Source: a virus
Reading direction: 5' to 3' (one strand)
DNA length: 26,333 nt
Virus record (IMG/VR): IMGVR_UViG_3300025402_000057
Coordinates: 1-26,333 of that record
Position numbers and translations under genes: made by a program. A model generated the notes under the pieces. It saw only the letters and a list, made by a program, of their open reading frames with translations. It was not told the origin of the DNA and made no database searches. Position 1 is the stretch's first letter. Each line of letters opens with the position of its first letter. Positions 18,019 to 25,964 of the stretch are shown in pieces.

Positions 18019-18408
18019 TTATCTTAATCTATCCAATAAAAGGTTAACCGTTACAAGTTGCGTTTGATTTACAACATAAAAAGTAATTGTTACTGAGTAC
18101 GAATTATAATCTGGATTAACCGCTACCACTACAGAATCTAATTGGGCCCTAGGTTCATAATTCCGTATAACATCACTAATTTCTCTTTGGATATAATTAG
18201 AAGTTAGTGGAGAAATTGGTTCAAATAACATTTTAGTTAAATTTGAACCCAATAAAGGTTGAAATGGTCTTTCAAAAAAGTTAGTGAATATTAGATTTTT
18301 AACAGAAGTTATTACATCCTGTGGACCAGTAATTATGGATATATCGCCTTTAACAGGATGTATCGTGAAGGTCATGTCTAAATCTGAATATTGAGTTACA
18401 GTTGCCAT
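18019..18408 (-). CDS. gp25: Baseplate wedge protein gp25
   Basis: The 129-residue protein is nearly the length of T4 gp25 (132). It carries the family hallmarks: a GPQDVITSVKNLIFTNFFER helix, RPFQPLLGSNLTKMLFEP, and the EPR core motif (residues 85-87, in IRNYEPRAQL). In T4-like baseplates and in type VI secretion (TssE), gp25 interacts with gp6 and nucleates the sheath at the wedge. GGAG lies 7 bases before the ATG, and an exact TATAAATA late promoter box lies 16 bases upstream, overlapping the stop codon of the preceding gp5 gene. gp25 and gp6 are adjacent here, whereas T4 has them in different operons. Confidence 0.93.
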   Translation of the reverse strand: MATVTQYSDLDMTFTIHPVKGDISIITGPQDVITSVKNLIFTNFFERPFQPLLGSNLTKMLFEPISPLTSNYIQREISDVIRNYEPRAQLDSVVVAVNPDYNSYSVTITFYVVNQTQLVTVNLLLDRLR

Positions 18409-18424
18409 TTAATCTCCAATAACT

Positions 18425-18432
18425 TATTTATA
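18425..18432 (-). promoter_or_regulatory. T4-type late promoter box upstream of gp25
   Basis: The minus strand reads TATAAATA exactly, the consensus -10 element of T4-type late promoters recognised by the gp55 sigma factor. Its last bases overlap the gp5 stop codon TAA (18430-18428). The gp25 ATG is 16 bases downstream with GGAG between. The leader would be only about ten bases. No -35 element is expected in this class. Confidence 0.65.
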
Positions 18433-20323
18433 CTGCAGGAGTGACAGGTAACACTGCATTATAATAACTAGTTCTTTGACTATCAGCGTGTGCAGGTTTT
18501 GCACCATTTATTTTTGATGAAACCGCCGATATATTACCTGCGTCTGCAAGAGTTGATAGTTTATTAGACATCCAGTACCAAAAAGCCGATTCTACCGCAC
18601 CATCTGTTGTTTGAAGATAGGCCGCGGCATCAGTAAGCGACATTTGTAAAGAATTAGCAAAACCAACGTAATTTGCTTTTCCTGTTAATTGTATCAAACC
18701 TTTGCCCGCATATGTCCATCCATCACCCGAAGCCGTGTTTCCATTTCCCATTCTACCCGCATACACAATATTTGCTAATCCTTGAGGATTATTCACATAA
18801 GGTTGTGCTGCGGCTGTAGTAGGAAAATATTTTGGAAATATTTGAACTAATCTTGCTGCTGAAGTATAATTTAAATTTTCTTTAATTGTTGAGAAATTAC
18901 CCGATTCAACAGAACATTCCGCAACAAATGCTGCTCTTGATTGAATAGAAGCCATACCATACTTTTGACCAAATTTATTAAGTGCAGGTAGATAAGTTGA
19001 TATATTCGCTGATTTTACTCCTGCTGCTTGCATCATTTCAGTGGTAAATAAGTCGCCTGTGATAGGAGCAGTTGGTGCAACATTACTTGATGCAGGAACA
19101 TCCGTTACGTCAGCAGTTCCTGCTGAGGAAAGTGTAGTATTTGCGGCTTCTGCTGCCGATAGAGGAATAAATGGAAAAACAACAGGTCTGACTGTTTCTG
19201 TCACAGGAACAACTGGCGTAGGATTTTTATACGTATTTGTGGGAGAAGGTATTCCTGCTGGTGAAGCGACACCAGAATTTAATTGTATCTGTGGTCCATC
19301 AAGTGCAATAACTGAAGCGGCAGTGATAAAATAAGTTGCACCAGTATCAAAATTTACATTGCCACCAGTTTTTATATTCAAATCCTTTCCTATAGATAGA
19401 TTCATTCCACCAGAAATCTTCCAATCTACGTCACCATCCACTTCTATTGTAGTTTTACCTTTAATTCTAATATTAGCCACATTTTCAACAGATAGTTCCA
19501 ATTTACCTTGAACATATGCAAAATCTGATCCATGTACAATCGTGTAATTATCCTTGATAATCTTCTCAACTTGTGTTCCTGAAGGATACATTTCTTGTGT
19601 TGTACCACTTCTATGAGTGATCGCTACTCGTTCATTCCCAGGTGTATCATCAACTTCAACTGTATGCCCAGATTCAGATTCATTTACTGAATTATAGGGA
19701 TACATAGCACCATAGGCAGGTTGAGGTTCTTTCCATTGAGCACCCATAACGGAATCTGCTAGAACCCAATTCTTTTTTCTAAACTCAACTGCTGTGTTGG
19801 CCACATCTTCATTTCTTGCAAGCCTAGAAATATAATGTTCATATATCGTAGGATTAGTTTTTAGATATTTTATGTCTGTTCTTGGATATTGAGTTTTTGG
19901 AACTGTATTAACTCTTACACCATATGTACTGTTAATTAATCTACTAATTGGCTTTGCTGGCGCATCACCTAGATCAGATACTTGTCTTGGATCAGAGAAT
20001 CCTTTTGACTGAGGTGGTCTTATTCCTGGTACAGCGGGTATAACTCCAAGATACATGGGCATTTGACCAGAATCACCATCAGTAAAAAATCCAAAAATCC
20101 AATCGCCTTCTTTAGGTGTTCCTGATATATTGGGAACATTGGGTCCAAATGATGGTGTTGCCCAAGGTAAATCTGATGTAGGAATTAATACTTTATCATC
20201 GGTATGCCATCCAAATATTCTGGCTTGTACTCTATTCAGAAATAAAGGATCCATACGATTTTCAACAACACCCAACCACCAAATAAATCCTTCTTTCCCC
20301 ATAAATGATCTAGTGTAACTCAT
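18428..20323 (-). CDS. gp5: Baseplate hub needle gp5 fused to C-terminal GH19 lysozyme-like domain
   Basis: This 631-residue protein has three parts. Residues 12-97 are the gp5 OB-fold (WWLGVVENRMDPLFLNRVQA, IPTSDLPWATP, EGDWIFGFFTDGDSGQMPMY). Residues about 220-345 are a gp5/VgrG-type triple-stranded beta-helix (HTVEVDDTPGNERVAITHRS, then EVDGDVDWKISGGMNLSIG). Residues 423-622, after a Pro/Ala/Thr linker, are a GH19 chitinase/endolysin-like domain: ECSVESGNFSTIKENLNY with likely catalytic Glu473 and Glu482, then IVYAGRMGNGNTASGDGW and AGKGLIQLTGKANY. T4 gp5 instead has a GH24 lysozyme between OB-fold and helix. The role is hub spike and local peptidoglycan cutting at infection. The ATG at 20323 shares one base with the previous stop and has AGGAG 6 bases upstream; an in-frame TTG one codon earlier is less likely. 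Confidence 0.9.
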   Translation of the reverse strand: MSYTRSFMGKEGFIWWLGVVENRMDPLFLNRVQARIFGWHTDDKVLIPTSDLPWATPSFGPNVPNISGTPKEGDWIFGFFTDGDSGQMPMYLGVIPAVPGIRPPQSKGFSDPRQVSDLGDAPAKPISRLINSTYGVRVNTVPKTQYPRTDIKYLKTNPTIYEHYISRLARNEDVANTAVEFRKKNWVLADSVMGAQWKEPQPAYGAMYPYNSVNESESGHTVEVDDTPGNERVAITHRSGTTQEMYPSGTQVEKIIKDNYTIVHGSDFAYVQGKLELSVENVANIRIKGKTTIEVDGDVDWKISGGMNLSIGKDLNIKTGGNVNFDTGATYFITAASVIALDGPQIQLNSGVASPAGIPSPTNTYKNPTPVVPVTETVRPVVFPFIPLSAAEAANTTLSSAGTADVTDVPASSNVAPTAPITGDLFTTEMMQAAGVKSANISTYLPALNKFGQKYGMASIQSRAAFVAECSVESGNFSTIKENLNYTSAARLVQIFPKYFPTTAAAQPYVNNPQGLANIVYAGRMGNGNTASGDGWTYAGKGLIQLTGKANYVGFANSLQMSLTDAAAYLQTTDGAVESAFWYWMSNKLSTLADAGNISAVSSKINGAKPAHADSQRTSYYNAVLPVTPAV

Positions 20324-21708
20324 CAAGCACTCCTGATTTTATTCCACGCAGGAATAGTGTTGTTAGGATCAATATAAGGATTATTCATACTCTCTTTACT
20401 AATTTCCAAAAGAGTTAAAAAGCCGCCTTCTTGATCTATTTTATGTCGTATTGCAGTAACCAAGTAATTTCCCGAATAGTACCTGTCATTCTTTCTTCCT
20501 GTAGGATCAGAATTCATTTCTAAAAAATTAAAGGTAATAACGTCACCAACATCTATCGTAGGATTGCCAGGAATAACAATCTTCATTTTTATAGTATTTA
20601 ACTGAGATATCTGTGATACTCTATTCGGTGTTGATACTTCTATATTGATATCTTTGATATCATTTTGATGTGTCTGGATATAAGAAACTTTATTCTGTCC
20701 AGTATTTGTTACCATTACTTTATAGACTGAATCGTATGTTGAATTTGTTGTATCTAAAAATCTATTTTGTGTGTTTGATAATAAACCCGATGAGTTTAAT
20801 ATGGATGCTGTTTGAATATATTGGTTATAATCAAAATTTGTTGTATTATATATTCTATCTATAGGATCAACTGTTACTAACTTATTGGCAAATGTTCCAG
20901 ACATAATAGAATCAAGCATATCAAAGTTTCTTACATGTTCATACGACAAGACATTATGATTGGTATAATAATCCATATCGGTTACTGTATCATCATTAGG
21001 AAGATTTAAATTCTGGACAGCATAATTCAAAATTTGTGACGGTTCAACTTGTACCATTGATTGCAAAGATTTGAAATTAAAACCACTATTAGTTTCATAA
21101 AAAAGATAAGGTGATCCAGTTGTCTTCGGATCATTTGAAATTGCATAAGTTGTCAGCCAATTTAATGCCTCAAAAGGCTTGAAATTAGGAACTATAAAAT
21201 TGTACATTCCTTGAGTTTCTTCAATATAATCAGAAATATTTGAAGGATCAAATTTTGTTACGTTTACTTTTAGATAAGTAGTAAGAATATCAGAAACAAT
21301 ATCTGATATTTTTTTACCTTTATAAGACTTGCTGATTTTATACTGTTCTGATAATAATAATTCTTCTGAACAGAAATGAAGCATATACATTTCATTCTGA
21401 TTTTTTGTTTGTTTTCTATCTGATACTTTAAAAATTCTAAAAGTCTTATCTATATCTTGATTCAGATTACCAGGTTTACCTAACTTAATAGTAATAAACT
21501 CATTTCCATTAAAAGACATATTATTAATAAAACCACTGGAATCTGTTACAATAATATTTCCAGTCATAACAGGAGAATATATATCCTGAAATAAGGTAAG
21601 TTTCATTACAGCAGGTCTAAAATCAAATGGTGTATTTAATGATGTAATTAAAGTACATTGATTTAAAGAAAAATCCTGTGGATATTTTAATTGTGTTATA
21701 TCTTCCAT
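20323..21708 (-). CDS. Baseplate hub protein, gp27-like
   Basis: The 461-residue product looks like the gp27/gpD hub fold. It has an N-terminal beta-barrel with LFQDIYSPVMTGNIIVTDSS and EFITIKLGKPG, then DIVSDILTTYLKVNVTKFD (a typical hub helix-strand segment after SYKGKKIS), then FKPFEALNWLTTYA. A second barrel follows with MKIVIPGNPTIDVGDVITFN and YYSGNYLVTAIRHKID. T4 gp27 is 391 residues and forms the trimeric socket for gp5 at the base of the tail tube. The gene overlaps the gp5 start by one base, which fits stoichiometric production of a gp27-gp5 complex. The start ATG at 21708 lies 3 bases after the gp53 stop. Identification rests on fold-like pattern and neighbours rather than strong sequence match to T4. 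Confidence 0.75.
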   Translation of the reverse strand: MEDITQLKYPQDFSLNQCTLITSLNTPFDFRPAVMKLTLFQDIYSPVMTGNIIVTDSSGFINNMSFNGNEFITIKLGKPGNLNQDIDKTFRIFKVSDRKQTKNQNEMYMLHFCSEELLLSEQYKISKSYKGKKISDIVSDILTTYLKVNVTKFDPSNISDYIEETQGMYNFIVPNFKPFEALNWLTTYAISNDPKTTGSPYLFYETNSGFNFKSLQSMVQVEPSQILNYAVQNLNLPNDDTVTDMDYYTNHNVLSYEHVRNFDMLDSIMSGTFANKLVTVDPIDRIYNTTNFDYNQYIQTASILNSSGLLSNTQNRFLDTTNSTYDSVYKVMVTNTGQNKVSYIQTHQNDIKDINIEVSTPNRVSQISQLNTIKMKIVIPGNPTIDVGDVITFNFLEMNSDPTGRKNDRYYSGNYLVTAIRHKIDQEGGFLTLLEISKESMNNPYIDPNNTIPAWNKIRSA

Positions 21709-21711
21709 TCA

Positions 21712-22356
21712 CTAATTTCCCAGTAACGATTTCAATTCATTAAATATCTCTGATGTATATTGATTGTTTAGTATTTTTATACTTCTCTTGCTTTCATTGA
21801 TAGATTGCTCATTATCATATATTAGAACTCTTTGTACATATTCGTTTATTGTACATATAGAAGTTTGGTATATTTTTGGAATAAATGTATTAAAAGTATT
21901 CTCATCAATATAATAACTATTTGTTGTAATTGTTCCTGTTACTAAATCTGTTGAAATAACAACTTTTTCATAATGATCTGTTGTTAATTGTGTATAAGCC
22001 AATACTTGTTGTGGTGTTACATCTGCAACGGTTATACTCAAATTAGCGGCAGTAGCATCCATATACTTGTCGGTAAGATATACATTAAATTTTTTGTAAT
22101 CTAATGGCCAATCATAAAAAGGATCAATAATGTTATTTGTTAAAAGAATAATCCAATGTTTTTCAATATCTTGATAATACTTATATGCAATACTTTCTGG
22201 TGTATCTCCATCTTGAATATCATAATTATAGAAAACTAAAGAATTATTAGCATATTCAGAAACAGGTCTAATTCTTGCCATTATATTGGTGACAATTTTT
22301 GTATACTTATCTTGCGAATATACAACTTTTGGAAAATAATTAAAGTATTGTGACAT
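21712..22356 (-). CDS. gp53: Baseplate wedge protein gp53
   Basis: The 214-residue protein matches the T4 gp53 family (T4: 196 residues). The best-kept part is VFYNYDIQDGDTPESIAYKY followed by YQDIEKHWIILLTNNIIDPF and YDWPL, a LysM-like segment that contacts neighbouring wedge proteins in T4. An N-terminal YFNYFPKVVY motif and the Ser/Asn/Ile-rich C-terminus (RSIKILNNQY) also fit. In T4, gp53 locks wedges together around the hub. The ATG shares one base with the gp48 stop (TAATG), suggesting coupled translation. The gene ends with TAG, 3 bases before the hub gene. Confidence 0.9.
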   Translation of the reverse strand: MSQYFNYFPKVVYSQDKYTKIVTNIMARIRPVSEYANNSLVFYNYDIQDGDTPESIAYKYYQDIEKHWIILLTNNIIDPFYDWPLDYKKFNVYLTDKYMDATAANLSITVADVTPQQVLAYTQLTTDHYEKVVISTDLVTGTITTNSYYIDENTFNTFIPKIYQTSICTINEYVQRVLIYDNEQSINESKRSIKILNNQYTSEIFNELKSLLGN

Positions 22357-23366
22357 TAGAATCCTTGATCAACTCTTTGTTTGGTTATATATTCAACTTC
22401 CTTGAATTGTAACGTTAATCTAGTTTGAACTGGAAATCCATCATTATATGTAGCCCAACCATTAGGAGCATAATCTACATTTATGTTAGTTAATACACAG
22501 GTTGATATCTTATTAACATTAGAATTTTCCACACCTTGAAACATAAACTGTATATCAAATTCAGAAGGCATTATAAAATATCTGGCCGAATCTCCAGCAG
22601 ACGAACCAATCTCCGGTGCCATATGAAATTTAAAAGTCTTTATAATATCTTTTATTGCTTGGGCTTCAGCCGAACTTTTAGGTGAAAATAGAAATTCAAA
22701 TTGAAATTCTCTAAAACCTAATCCTTTATATAAAACTTCCAATTGTGGATTTAATGCCAATCCACCCGAATATAACATGAAATCTGTAGATTCTGTACCA
22801 GCTCCTAATAAACTTTGAGAGAGTTTACCCGTAACTTCTAATGCTCCTCCTGAAGAACTGAGAGATTTTCCTGCTGATTTCGCTCCTTGAGCAAATGCGC
22901 CAATTGGGCCCATGGCTTTGGTTAAACTCTCACCTTCCCAATTTGCATTATATTGTGTTTGCATTGTATCAGGCATATATAAAGAGATAGCAGATAATAT
23001 TCTTTTTGTGGGTCTTGTTAGTGTACCGTTACTAAATTGGTTTTTTCCTGATATATTAACATTAGTTGAAACATTAACGCCTTCTTTCAGTTGTAAAGCA
23101 GCAGCCGTTCCTGGTGTTGCCATCGATCCCGTTGCAACATAATTTGTATTTTTTGTATATTGAGAAGATTGATTCGCATTTATAAAAAATTGAATATAAT
23201 GTCCACCACGGTTTTGGGAAAGTAAGTCTAAAGGATAATTTAAAAAATTATACCCTGTTGTATTTGTGTACAATGCAGATAATGGTCCTGAAGGAGAATC
23301 AGGTGTCGAAGGATTAGTTTGACCAGCAGAATAACTGTTGAATCCTTGAGTTCCGTTTCCACTCAT
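22356..23366 (-). CDS. gp48: Baseplate tail tube cap gp48
   Basis: The 336-residue product is close to T4 gp48 (364 residues). The diagnostic C-terminus reads NKISTCVLTNINVDYAPNGW, then FPVQTRLTLQFKEVEYITKQ, as in gp48 of T4-like cyanophages. A middle segment FREFQFEFLFSPKSSAEAQA with FKFHMAPE also fits. The N-terminal 30 residues are Gly/Ser/Pro-rich and probably flexible. gp48 caps the hub and with gp54 starts tail tube polymerisation. It is the first gene of the minus-strand block. An AGGTG Shine-Dalgarno lies 9 bases before the ATG, and an exact TATAAATA late promoter box lies 30 bases upstream. Confidence 0.88.
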   Translation of the reverse strand: MSGNGTQGFNSYSAGQTNPSTPDSPSGPLSALYTNTTGYNFLNYPLDLLSQNRGGHYIQFFINANQSSQYTKNTNYVATGSMATPGTAAALQLKEGVNVSTNVNISGKNQFSNGTLTRPTKRILSAISLYMPDTMQTQYNANWEGESLTKAMGPIGAFAQGAKSAGKSLSSSGGALEVTGKLSQSLLGAGTESTDFMLYSGGLALNPQLEVLYKGLGFREFQFEFLFSPKSSAEAQAIKDIIKTFKFHMAPEIGSSAGDSARYFIMPSEFDIQFMFQGVENSNVNKISTCVLTNINVDYAPNGWATYNDGFPVQTRLTLQFKEVEYITKQRVDQGF

Positions 23367-23446
23367 TATTTTACACCTAAGAAGTTGAATATATACTATT
23401 TATACTTGTTGCAAGAACAATAATAATTAAAGAAAATGGCGGTAAT
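23367..23446. promoter_or_regulatory. Divergent intergenic region between gp48 and gp4
   Basis: This 80-base AT-rich gap separates two oppositely transcribed blocks. It holds the minus-strand late box at 23397-23404. For gp4 on the plus strand there is only a GGCGG just before the ATG as a possible ribosome site. I see no convincing plus-strand late box or sigma70 promoter with correct spacing. Confidence 0.55.
23397..23404 (-). promoter_or_regulatory. T4-type late promoter box heading the minus-strand block
   Basis: The minus strand reads TATAAATA exactly, 30 bases upstream of the gp48 ATG and inside the 80-base divergent gap. This is the only clear late box ahead of gp48, and it probably drives gp48-gp53-hub-gp5 and perhaps more of the block. 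No equally clear TATAAATA is seen on the plus strand for the divergent gp4 gene. Confidence 0.7.
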
Positions 23447-23884
23447 ATGTCGTATACAGGTAAATTTAAACCTCGAAATCCAGAAAAGTACAAAGGCGAT
23501 CACACAAATATAGTGTGGAGAAGCACATGGGAAGCAAAATTTATGAATTGGTTGGATACTAATGATTCTGTTACAAATTGGAGTTCCGAAGAAATTGTTG
23601 TTCCTTATAGAGATCCACTAAAGGGTCACTGGAGAAGGTACTTTGTAGATTTTTACGCGCAAATTAAAGATTCAAATGGAAAAATAAAAACTTATCTTAT
23701 CGAAATTAAACCAAAATATCAAACAATTGAACCCGTTAAAAAATCAAGAGTTACGAAAAAATACATCAATGAAGTTTACACTTTCGGCGTAAATCAAGCA
23801 AAATGGATTGCCGCCACCGAATTTTGCCTAGAACGTGGTTGGGAATTCCAAATTATTACAGAAGATCATCTAGGAATCAACTAA
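23447..23884 (+). CDS. gp4: Head completion protein gp4 (gp50), TnsA-like nuclease fold
   Basis: The 145-residue protein matches T4 gp4 (150 residues) along its length: YKGDHTNIVWRSTWEAKFMN, WSSEEIVVPYRDP, RRYFVDFYAQIKDSNGK, LIEIKPK and FGVNQAKWIAATEFCLERGW. The likely PD-(D/E)XK catalytic set is visible as Glu29, Asp68, Glu86 and Lys88. In T4-like phages it is needed late in head maturation, before tail joining, and is thought to trim or prepare packaged DNA at the head neck. It is the first gene of the plus-strand block, and its stop is 8 bases before the next ATG. Confidence 0.9.
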   Translation: MSYTGKFKPRNPEKYKGDHTNIVWRSTWEAKFMNWLDTNDSVTNWSSEEIVVPYRDPLKGHWRRYFVDFYAQIKDSNGKIKTYLIEIKPKYQTIEPVKKSRVTKKYINEVYTFGVNQAKWIAATEFCLERGWEFQIITEDHLGIN

Positions 23885-23892
23885 ATAATCAA

Positions 23893-24507
23893 ATGACGAC
23901 AAAACAAACAAAACCCTCTAAATTGACGGAACTTGCAGCCCAGAAGGCAGCAGATAATATTCCAGACATGTCTAGACAATCTTTCAAGTGGCTTGCCGAT
24001 AAGATTTCTAAATTAAAAAACATGTCTGCTATACCTAATGCTATTAGCAAGGAAAACTTTAGAAGAACGAATCAATTTAAACTAGGCAGATTATACTACT
24101 TTTATTATAATCCAAAAGGCAAAGATTCGTTACCATACTATGATAAGTTTCCACTTGTTTTGGCATTGGAAAAATATCCTGATGGATTTTTGGGTTTAAA
24201 TTTGCACTACTTACCAATTAAATATAGAATGGTATTTCTGAATAAACTAATGCAATTTGCTGTTCATAATGAGGCCGGCGAGATCCAAAGGATGAGAGTA
24301 ACATACGACATATTGAGTGCAACCAGACGCTTCCGTGAGTTCAGGCCGTGTCTTAAAAGGTACTTACATGGTCATATTCAGTCCAAGATTCTTGCTGTCC
24401 AACCTAATGAATGGGAAATTGCCACTTACCTTCCAATCCAGAAGTTTAAGGGTGCAATGGTAAACGAAGTATGGCAAGATTCCATACACGAAGTAAAGGA
24501 AAACTAA
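23893..24507 (+). CDS. Probable DNA end protector, gp2-like
   Basis: The 204-residue product is taken from the ATG at 23893. A start 90 bases earlier is open but would only translate gp4's last codons in another frame, so it is rejected. The core is FKLGRLYYFYYNPKGKDSLP, YYDKFPLVLALEKYPDGFLG, LNLHYLPIKYR, then RRFREFRPCLKRYLHGHIQS and NEWEIATYLPIQKF. I associate this with proteins annotated as gp2 (DNA end protector) in T4-like cyanophages. T4 gp2 (274 residues) binds ends of packaged DNA and shields them from host RecBCD. Being next to gp4 fits, since T4 genes 2, 50 and 4 are clustered. The N-terminal 55 residues are Lys-rich. Many basic residues fit DNA binding. The name is moderately sure; the function is from family knowledge. 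Confidence 0.6.
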   Translation: MTTKQTKPSKLTELAAQKAADNIPDMSRQSFKWLADKISKLKNMSAIPNAISKENFRRTNQFKLGRLYYFYYNPKGKDSLPYYDKFPLVLALEKYPDGFLGLNLHYLPIKYRMVFLNKLMQFAVHNEAGEIQRMRVTYDILSATRRFREFRPCLKRYLHGHIQSKILAVQPNEWEIATYLPIQKFKGAMVNEVWQDSIHEVKEN

Positions 24508-25215
24508 ATGGCAGGTAATATAAGCGACTTCAGAAGTTCATTCACAGATGATCTATCAAAGACATCTAGATTTGATGTGCTTTTTAATTTTCCCATAGAA
24601 CTTGGTTCAGTGACGGGTATTGGTGCAGAATCAATCTCCCTTAGGTGTGATGTTTCTGAACTGCCCGGAAGAACTTTTCAGTTGTATGAACAAAAAATAT
24701 ATGGCCCCACAGAAAAGTATCCTTTTCAAGCGATTTACAATGATATAACGTTCTCTTTCATATGTACCGATAACTTACTTGAAAAAGCGGTATTTGAGAA
24801 TTGGTTACGATATATCAATCCAGAAGAAGATTGGAATTTTAAATATAAAACAGATTCTAATTATATACAGCCTATTCTAATAACACAATATAATAATGAT
24901 GGAACAATAGCCCAGGTTATTAAATTGCACGATGCTTTCCCTCACACAATAAACTCTTTAGATTTGAATTGGTCTGATGATGGTTATCACAAAATGGCAG
25001 TCACATTTTCATATTTTTATTGGACAGTAGATAAACAACCCAGTGTAGCATCTATTCCATCTTATGTGTATAATACTGTACCACAAGCAGGAACAACAAC
25101 AGCACCAATACAAACACCAGTGAATCCAATTTATGGTTCTGGACCAGTACCCGCAACAACAGGAACTTCTTTTTCGTCTGATAATCCACAAGACTACATT
25201 ATGTCGGGTGGTTGA
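24508..25215 (+). CDS. Tail-tube-like protein, probably baseplate tail tube initiator gp54
   Basis: The 235-residue protein has the tail-tube fold pattern shared by gp19, gp48 and gp54. It reads SRFDVLFNFPIELGSV, SLRCDVSELPGRTFQLYEQK, FQAIYNDITFSFICTDN, LLEKAVFENWLRYINPEEDW, then LHDAFPHTINSLDLNWSDDG and VTFSYFYW. With gp48 identified elsewhere and gp26 next door, gp54 (which starts the tube on top of gp48) is the best guess; a paralogous tube protein is the alternative. The last 55 residues are Pro/Thr/Ser-rich (from about residue 178) and probably flexible or exposed, which is unusual for a buried tube initiator. The start has AAGGA 7 bases upstream and directly follows the preceding stop. 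Confidence 0.65.
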   Translation: MAGNISDFRSSFTDDLSKTSRFDVLFNFPIELGSVTGIGAESISLRCDVSELPGRTFQLYEQKIYGPTEKYPFQAIYNDITFSFICTDNLLEKAVFENWLRYINPEEDWNFKYKTDSNYIQPILITQYNNDGTIAQVIKLHDAFPHTINSLDLNWSDDGYHKMAVTFSYFYWTVDKQPSVASIPSYVYNTVPQAGTTTAPIQTPVNPIYGSGPVPATTGTSFSSDNPQDYIMSGG

Positions 25216-25244
25216 TTTTGTAATTTTTTTATGGAGATATTGCA

Positions 25245-25964
25245 ATGTTACCTAAGATAGATGCCCCGATTTATAGTCTTACCTTACCTTTGTGTAATAA
25301 GAAGATTGAGTATAGACCTTTTTTAGTAAAAGAACAAAAAATTCTTATGATGGCTTTAGAATCGGATGAAAAAGATTCTATGGAAAAAGCAACTCGTCAA
25401 GTACTAAGAAACTGTACACTCACTGATATAGATATTGATAATGTTCCATTAGTGGATATAGAATTTTATTTTCTTAATCTTAGAGCAAAATCAAGTGGAG
25501 AAATATCAGAATTAGTTTACAAGTGCGGAAATGTAATTAATGATAAAAAATGTGATAATAGAATGGAAGTAAATGTAAACCTTTTGGATATAAAAGTAGA
25601 AAAGAACAATACAGTTTCCGATCTTATACAATTAACACCCGCAATTGGTATTAAAATGAAGTATCCAACATACTCTATTATGAATCAATTGAATAGTGAT
25701 GATGATATTCACGATATTGCTATCAATACAGTAGTTGAATGTATTGATTATGTGTATGATCAGGATGTTATCTATCATACTAAAGATGTTACAAAAAAAG
25801 AACTTTGTGGATTTATAGAATCATTAAATGCAGATCAATTCAAAAAAATAGAAAATTTCTTGGATAACTTACCACAACTTAAAAAGAAAATAGAAGTTGA
25901 TTGTAAAAAATGTGGTTTTCATCATGAGATTAATATAGAAGGCATTGAAAGTTTTTTCGCATAG
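25245..25964 (+). CDS. gp26: Baseplate hub assembly protein gp26
   Basis: The 239-residue protein fits the T4 gp26 family (T4_baseplate, T4: 208 residues). It has PLCNKKIEYRPFLVKEQKIL near the N-terminus, then a middle segment IEFYFLNLRAKSSGEISELV, and an end DCKKCGFHHEINIEGIESFF. Four cysteines at 94, 103, 220 and 223 could form a zinc ribbon. In T4, gp26 is needed for hub assembly. Upstream GGAG sits 9 bases before the ATG. Only three codons before its TAG stop is the heptamer T TTT TTC in the zero frame, allowing a -1 shift into a downstream open frame; see the frameshift entry. The unshifted product ends in SFFA. Confidence 0.85.
   Translation: MLPKIDAPIYSLTLPLCNKKIEYRPFLVKEQKILMMALESDEKDSMEKATRQVLRNCTLTDIDIDNVPLVDIEFYFLNLRAKSSGEISELVYKCGNVINDKKCDNRMEVNVNLLDIKVEKNNTVSDLIQLTPAIGIKMKYPTYSIMNQLNSDDDIHDIAINTVVECIDYVYDQDVIYHTKDVTKKELCGFIESLNADQFKKIENFLDNLPQLKKKIEVDCKKCGFHHEINIEGIESFFA
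25952..25958 (+). promoter_or_regulatory. Predicted -1 ribosomal frameshift site (T TTT TTC)
   Basis: In the gp26 frame the bases read as agt-ttt-ttc-gca-tag, so the heptamer T TTT TTC is in the correct X XXY YYZ phase. A slip of one base back gives TTT TTT and then CGC, and the new frame stays open for 62 codons, to 26143. A perfect 6-base hairpin (25982-26003) lies 23 bases after the heptamer. The motif is a classic form; function here is predicted. Confidence 0.65.

Noticed and set aside
20324-20326. TTG start for gp5
   Set aside because: It is one codon before an ATG that has AGGAG at the proper 6-base spacing and the same TGATG junction used elsewhere in this block.
23803-23892. Earlier in-frame ATG for the gp2-like gene
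   Set aside because: The added 30 residues are just gp4 coding bases read in another frame, with no ribosome site; the ATG at 23893 fits the 8-base gap after gp4.
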